Part shown: positions 57,413 to 64,000 of the stretch, one piece after another | Layout: each line of letters opens with the position of its first letter | How positions within the stretch are numbered: the stretch's first letter is position 1 | DNA from: Nipponacmea schrenckii | Taxonomy: Eukaryota; Mollusca; Gastropoda; Lottiidae | Assembly: GCA_030562195.1 (NCBI GenBank) | Contig: JAUJPP010000007.1 | Span: 4,588,001 to 4,652,000 of the forward strand | Direction: 5' to 3' | Length of the DNA stretch: 64,000 nucleotides | Translations under genes and position numbers: made by a program | The notes under the pieces: generated by a model | What the model saw: only the letters and a program-made list of their open reading frames with translations | Told to the model about the DNA's origin: nothing | Database searches by the model: none

Positions 57413-60400
57413 CTCATCATCAGTATCAGTTGTATCATCATTCAATAATTCAATGGGATGTTTCAGCCATATAAGCCAATATTTTCATACATAAAAGCCC
57501 GTGGAATACCACTTTTATAGGCTGTAAGTTTTGTAACGTAACGGTTCCAATTAACGCCTCTTGAGTGTCTAATTTTTGCTTTTATAATGAAAGAGAATAA
57601 AAAAAATGGAATGCAAACTATATCAGAATGAAAAACTATATCAGAAATTTCAACTGCCGAAACATATATTTTCAATCACAACACCATAATTTTTGTCATA
57701 TTATTCTTCAGGTTCCTTGAGTAATTATATATGTTTTCTACTCTGCATGAAAACTTATTTTAACTGAAACACTTCAACATGATAACCTGTTATTAAAATT
57801 ACCGTAGACATTACAGTGTGACGTCATGTGAATTTAAAATGTTTTCTGTGTAACACTCGAGTAACTTGAGTAGAATTCTGGATATTTTTGGTAGAATAAA
57901 GACCAGGGAACTTCCGTCTCACCTGAAATTGATGTTTCTATAGAAGTTCTTAACCGCAACGAGCATCCGTCTCCAGTGGTTTCGTTCTCTGTAATATTCA
58001 GGTAAACGGCATCAGTTTATTTTGTTAGAATGTTGTTATTTCTATATATATGTATTGCATAAGTTGTCTTCTTTTCGATTTTGTTCGATGAGAAAACTTT
58101 CATCTGGATTCTATGATGCTTATCATAATACCATGCTTATTCATTATATGGAAGCATAACGGCAGTGGATTAATTTTTAGGCATACTTCCAACTACTACA
58201 TTCAATTTTAAGTCTCAAACTTGGTGAATAAGATTTATAATCATCAGTTAAACTTTCCAGGTCCCATGACTAAAGAATAGAATCACAATATAAGGGGACA
58301 TGTTTCTTAAACTAATTGATTATCTAAAAAAAAAAAGAAAAAAAAGTTAAGTTCCGTCGATAAACAAAATTGTTCTTCCTGTATTAATTTGACATTTTTT
58401 TCTATCTTGGTAACTTGGTTAAAATACAGATGTACAACTCTTTAAAAAATTGGTTTGGTAATTGGTTTGAAATGAATCTATCTACTTTCTTCTACCAGCT
58501 TCAGTGACAAAATAAAATCCATATCCAAGTAAGGAGCGACGATTACTCTCTTGGATTCTTCAGTGTTTTTTCCTTCGTTCTTATTCTGTAGCTTTTCTTC
58601 TTCAGAAAAGTGCTCATATAACCTCCGTCAGTAAGCTGTTTGACAAAACTAGACTCCCTATCACCATCACATTTATAAAAGAGCAAGGTACTAATAGCCT
58701 AATATGATTATTTCTGATACACGCTGAATAAATAATCATCTGCTTTAAGTATTAATAATTTATTTAAGACTCATCTGATTTTATGCTGAAAATAGTGTTA
58801 ACCATGAATAGGTAAAGGCAGGTGTGAATTCAGTTTCTCACTATTTCCATTATAATTATCAGTGAAAACAATTACCGTGTGGCCTCAACTCTTAATATAT
58901 TTATTTATTAGCATTCTAACACCAATAACATGCGGCTACAAATGTTCCTTAAGCGTAATGGCCGTTCTATATGAAAAGTTATGGATTCATTTACAGATTA
59001 CACCAACTGTTCATGTACATTTCTATACTTGACACCAAGGTCTTCTAACCACATAAACAACTTTCTTAATAACATACGTTTCTGATAACCCATGCGATCT
59101 TATAAACACTGGTATAAGTTATAGTGTGCGTGGTCGATTTAAATGTGCAAGATTTTCTTTAAACGTGTTGTAAATGTGAATCAAACATTGCAATATAACT
59201 TTAAAAAAAATTGAAAATTGTTCAATACACATAATTTCATTAATATGAAAACAAGGCATTTTTTTGAATTAATATTTTCAGGTAATTGGTAAGATGTACA
59301 ATAATTTCATTTGTAAGATGCCTATTAATTTATAAATTATATACATTTTATTTTTTGTACTACACACAGATAGCCCAGATATTTGTTAACCTCTCGCTTA
59401 GAAGATGTAAGAAATAAAATTATATAGATTCTCCTCTATTCATAGTCTGACACTTTTATATTAAACATCCAGTACTATATTGTTCAACATCATTTATCAA
59501 ACATTTGATGATAGTTAATCTGCAATTACTGAGCCTACCTAAATAGAATATTAATATAATATAAAATTAAATCACTGTCTATAATCAAGAGAACTCCTTA
59601 TCAGACTTATAGTCTCTTCAAACGATCGAAAATATTTGCAATCCAAAGAAGTTGACGTTCGTTTTTGAGAGAACCAGATAGATTATTTACATCATATTAT
59701 TAAGTATAGAGATGCTTTTAAATAATTCTGTCGGTTTCAGGTGGATTTAATGACGCCGAGCTGAGATAAATCGGATTTAAACAGCTTGTCTGAATCTATC
59801 AAGAAAATCAAAAATTCGTTAATTCCTGAACACGAGAGAGTAAAATCATTAAGTCGCATTGAAATATCTATCAGACAGTACTCTTGAAGAATTACTATAT
59901 TGGTCAGTAAGGCTCTTATAAGACCAATTTCCTACAGTTTTCACAAACTTTAATTCAAGAGATCTTACATGTCAGATTTTGAGTAAATAATGTCATGTTT
60001 CAGCATATCTTAAGCCTTTATCGTTCGCTTTTCGATAAAGCACTTTCCCCCTATTAGAGATAATGTGCCAAATTAATAACGGTGTACCACAAAACTTTCG
60101 TATTTTACCCTTTACTATTCTTATAGCAGGCCAATATTGATTTATTAAGGTCCTCAACGCGTGCTATTTTCCGGAATTTATACACCAAATGATATCGTTG
60201 TCGCCCTCTCGAGGATTTGTGGCTGTATAGATAGATGGAAAGCTGTCAATTTCAATCATAACAACAAAAATTGTTATTTTTAACTCCATGATGATTACCA
60301 AAGATCACAATTTCGGAAATTGCTATTGACTACACGGGTCATTCATATTTTCATTTCCACTTTCCCCAAATTACTACTCAGACTGATAAGAGAGTTTTTT

Positions 60401-63400
60401 CTGGTCAAATTTAATTTCTGCCAATAATTTGCTGCCAATATAAAGAAATATTTTTGATGAAGATTTTGTCCTACTGTTGATGTATGATGATGTAGTTTTT
60501 ATGTCAATTATTCTTTAAACAACAATATGAAAATTTCCACCAAGTCGCCAAGTATAGGTTTTTATCAGACAAATTTGTCAAATTTGAGGAATAAACATCT
60601 CTTTTCCATCAAATAAAGTAAACAGTAACTGATGAAAAATCTATGTTCAATTTTGTGTTCTCCGAATATTGGACCGCTGATCTGGTTATCGCTAAGCAAC
60701 TGGTATTAAATACAGATACGTATTCATATGTAGACGTAGCCTTAGTAGCACATAAATCATTTACCTCCTATGCCCCATGCATGCCATAGAAACACAATGT
60801 ACTGTGTAAAAGAGTGGAATTTCCATTTACCTTTACTTAACCAAAATGAAAAATTATCACACGAAAGGTTCAATTAATGGTTTTTAGAGTGTTAAGGAAT
60901 AACAGATAGGTATATAAATGATATGAAAAAAAAAATGAATACTAACATGCCAAAAATACAACCAACCAATAGTTGGAATCTAACTTTACTTTGAACTATC
61001 AAAGAAATCAGAGAAGTTTGGTTAAATGCAATAATAAAAAACACACTCATTTAAAGGGGCCCAGGCTTTATTTGTTTCGGACAATCATCCGACAGCCTCA
61101 ATCTTTTAGTTAGCTAATCAGAAATAGTCTACAGAGCTTACCTTTGCAATTTGAGCCTTCAAATCCATGTGTATCCATAATTATCCGTGTTTGAAAAATC
61201 ATAATGTCGTAAGAAATTACGAACGTCTCGCCATATTGGAAAACGGTTCGTCTTGATAATCAAAGAGTTATCCTTCCCGTCGTGCAATAGCGGTCATCTA
61301 TATAAATAGACTACAAGGCATTTTCAATTGTAAACTTTGTCAACAGGACACACAATTTTCGGACAGACTGGAGACCAGCCGCGTACAGCACGGAAAAAAT
61401 GAAAAGTGAAATTTTTTGTTTGAGGTTTATTTCAAGGTATTTTGCGATTTTCTTAGAGCTTGAGTATTTCTGAGGACTGTTTAAATGTAACAAAGGCCCA
61501 AAACGACCCCTAAAAATCAAGCCTGGGCCTCTTTAAGATGTAATTAAATTTATTTTCGTTGCGTGAAATTACCGATTTTACACCTGTTTTGTGAAATTGA
61601 AATAATGAAGAAAATATGATTTCTGTTTCTCATTACCGTAGTGCTGACTGTATTCCAACCATTGTAGATTACTGTAGGTGTTTTAATCATTTAAACACGT
61701 TAATACATCTTCACACATTTTTACAATATGCGGGCATTCCTTTATTTCTTACGTTTTCTTTGACTTGCAGTTTTATGTCTTTCGTGTTGAGTTAAAGAGT
61801 CACGTATTTTCCAAATGATTTTGCCAGATTTTATCAAAACGTGTGTCTTGTTTTATTGTTGTTCTATTTTCTTTCTGCAGTAAGATCATCATTGATGGAA
61901 TATAGTATTATATCTTCAAGTATAGCAAGTAAAATAGCAAGTAAAAGTTTACAGTTTAAACTACTTGCATTATATGATATATTATTAAAATGGAAATCAG
62001 AAGTTGTTATTGTACACAACGTTTGAACAATTTACATTGTCATCTTTTAGTAAAAGGTAATTTGTTGTTTGAGTTCTTGAGTTAATATTGGTATCTTTCA
62101 TAGGATTTAGATTTCTGTGCTGAGCCAACGATATTGTATTACGTTTTTAAGCTCTGTGGCATTCAATATTTAAGCAATATTCATATTAACAGAGTATAAT
62201 GCCATGAGCAGATAAGCATTCATCAGTCTTAATAATTCATAACACATATTTTTAAATTTTAAACTTAATCGAGTAGATTGATTTTCTTTGTAGCTTCCAG
62301 ACAATTCAACAGAAGATGAAAACAGAAGACATTTTCAATCAATGTTTTTATGTACATATATTTTGCCTTAAAATGTATTTGATATAATGAGAAATAACAT
62401 ATTTTATAGATAAAACGTGAAATTGAAAACCAAATCGATTTCTGGTCAATATTTTGCTCAATATCAATGTTTTATTTAAGCTATTTATTCTAAAATAATT
62501 CCATCGATTAGACATAAATTTTCTTCTGTCACAAAGGAAGAACTAAACGGACTGGATAATAATTTGCAATGTTTAAAGCCTGAACGAACCTAATTATATT
62601 TTAATAAATATTATGGTTCCATTGTGCATTCTTGTGAAATGAATTATGAAAATTCGAAATTAAAACAGAAAAAATAGAAATATTAAGTGTGGAGCGACCT
62701 GGACGTCAATTCTAAAAAAAGGAATATTTTATTCTAAGAATTGCGTTTCTGTCACACGTTAAATTTGCATTAACTCAGAATAGAAATATTGTTAAGATGA
62801 ACGTTTTTTCAAATTAAATATTATAAGCCTTTCAATTAATCTATCTTCAGAAACCATAGATTATTGTTGCATAACTCCTCCATGTGCATCTGTATGTAAA
62901 TTTTTACAATATAGTTCAACATAAAAATTATTTCATGCAAATATGTTTAACATGAAGGGGTTATGTTTATAGTGTATCGTATCGGACCCCTGGTAATATA
63001 AAGAATTTATTTAGCTCAGTTATGATTCCACCCTTCCTAATGTTTCTATATTTATGAAAATATAACGTGATATATAATGATAGGAAATAAAACAAGCCTT
63101 TTATCGGCTTATAGCTCAAATTTACAGACTTGATCAGAACCAGATCCGCTTATACTAATGAATGTTATATTCTGGGGTCACATTATGAATGTTCTAATTA
63201 ATATTTCAATTAAATTCCCATCGTTTTCATGTATTTATAGACTGTTACAAGGTTCAGGTTGGCAGAGTAATTTGTACATAATCCTCTCTATGGTTCCATT
63301 AAGTTCAGATTACCAGGAAAATAATAAAGAAAAGTAAATTGTTTTCATGTTAGCATCAATTTAATGTATATAATTGGTATAAAATAACGCGGCTTACTTA

Positions 63401-64000
63401 CACTACTAATCTCCTTGGACCTTTTCATTAACCCTTTCTTGATTAATTAGTGTTTATATTTAGAATACATCAGGAAATTATAAGCCTTTGGATCATTCTG
63501 ATATACCCCTCATTAACATCTACATACAATATGGTTGGTCGTGGTTCTTTTGGATTTACTGGCATGTCTTTTGACGATCTGTCATATTATAAGAATCAAG
63601 ATTTTCTTCCCATTTGTGAAACTTCAAATCGACTTGTTTGCCAGAGAAACATTTGCATATTACTTCCGGAGTCAGTTTACTGTAATGCAACTTTCCGGCA
63701 TAGTCAAATGTATTTGTCATTGCAATAATAACGTATCGAGTTGTCTAAAGGATTCTTTAGGGACAAGCTGGGAATGGTATTGTCTTATAACAGAGATATT
63801 GATGACTGATCTATAATTATTGAGTTTTAAGAAGATTAAGTAGAGCCATATTATTTTCCAATCCACTGAACTTTTAGGCATTTTATTGAAATTTCATTGA
63901 TTTCGTCTTTTGGCAGCTTTTTTATTTCTGTGTTTAAGAAAATGATAAAATTTAATATTGATTCTGTTATAAAGTGTTCTTTTGTAAAAATTGATGACGT
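57413..64000. other. Terminal gene desert, nothing recognised
   Basis: No confident gene. Two overlapping frames at 63450-63816 (+) are the longest here; one contains a Cys-rich stretch but no domain I recognise, and both are equally open, which argues against either. No satellite, SINE or inverted-repeat element was noticed. Confidence 0.35.

Noticed and set aside
63450..63816. Two overlapping plus-strand frames of 92 and 93 codons
   Set aside because: Both frames are equally open with no recognisable motif; at most a decayed fragment.

Overview
The window is AT-rich eukaryotic DNA with short exons, GT-AG introns and many transposon remnants. A dispersed repeat starting with a 'cgcccacat...atgtgg' hairpin, which I associate with mollusc genomes, together with tRNA-derived SINEs and DNA-transposon fragments, suggests a mollusc, perhaps a gastropod. 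That assignment is inference. No bacterial-type genes, operons or CRISPR arrays are visible.

Genes are confined to the first ~11 kb. (1) A single-exon ORF at 791-2053 (+) encodes a 420-residue protein I do not recognise, with an ordered N-terminal part and a Ser/Asn/Lys-rich tail. (2) A three-exon gene at 5275-7342 (+) encodes an 88-residue twin CX9C protein that I identify as CMC2, a cytochrome c oxidase biogenesis factor. It was assembled here by splicing. (3) A four-exon gene at 10725-8488 (-) encodes a 253-residue crotonase-fold protein resembling enoyl-CoA delta isomerases, with a probable mitochondrial presequence. CMC2 and the crotonase gene converge, and a long hairpin element lies between their 3' ends. 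Both supported mitochondrial genes carry transposon insertions in their introns.

From ~11 kb to 64 kb I see no confident protein-coding gene. This stretch is non-coding sequence broken up by mobile elements and satellites. They are: a HARBI1-type transposase pseudogene (~20.2-20.9 kb); three short TTAA-flanked inverted-repeat elements (9.3, 20.9 and 25.6 kb); a 54-bp satellite with higher-order structure (27.8-30.0 kb); a 1.84-kb palindromic element with 6-bp target duplications, itself interrupted by a 221-bp hAT-like element (30.3-32.2 kb); SINE copies (34.8, 36.3 and 46.9 kb); the mollusc-type repeat (8.2, 26.9, 46.0 and 57.4 kb); a 402-bp hAT-like element (50.5 kb); a 136-bp GC-rich element (53.2 kb); and a 52-bp tandem repeat (54.2-55.0 kb).

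The most interesting signal is that the 1.84-kb palindrome and the 136-bp element share the same terminal motif (TATGGAAG..ATAGC.GCCAT) and both have perfect 6-bp target-site duplications. They therefore look like a long and a miniature member of one transposon family. Exon joins, frames and target duplications were worked out by eye, with no database search.
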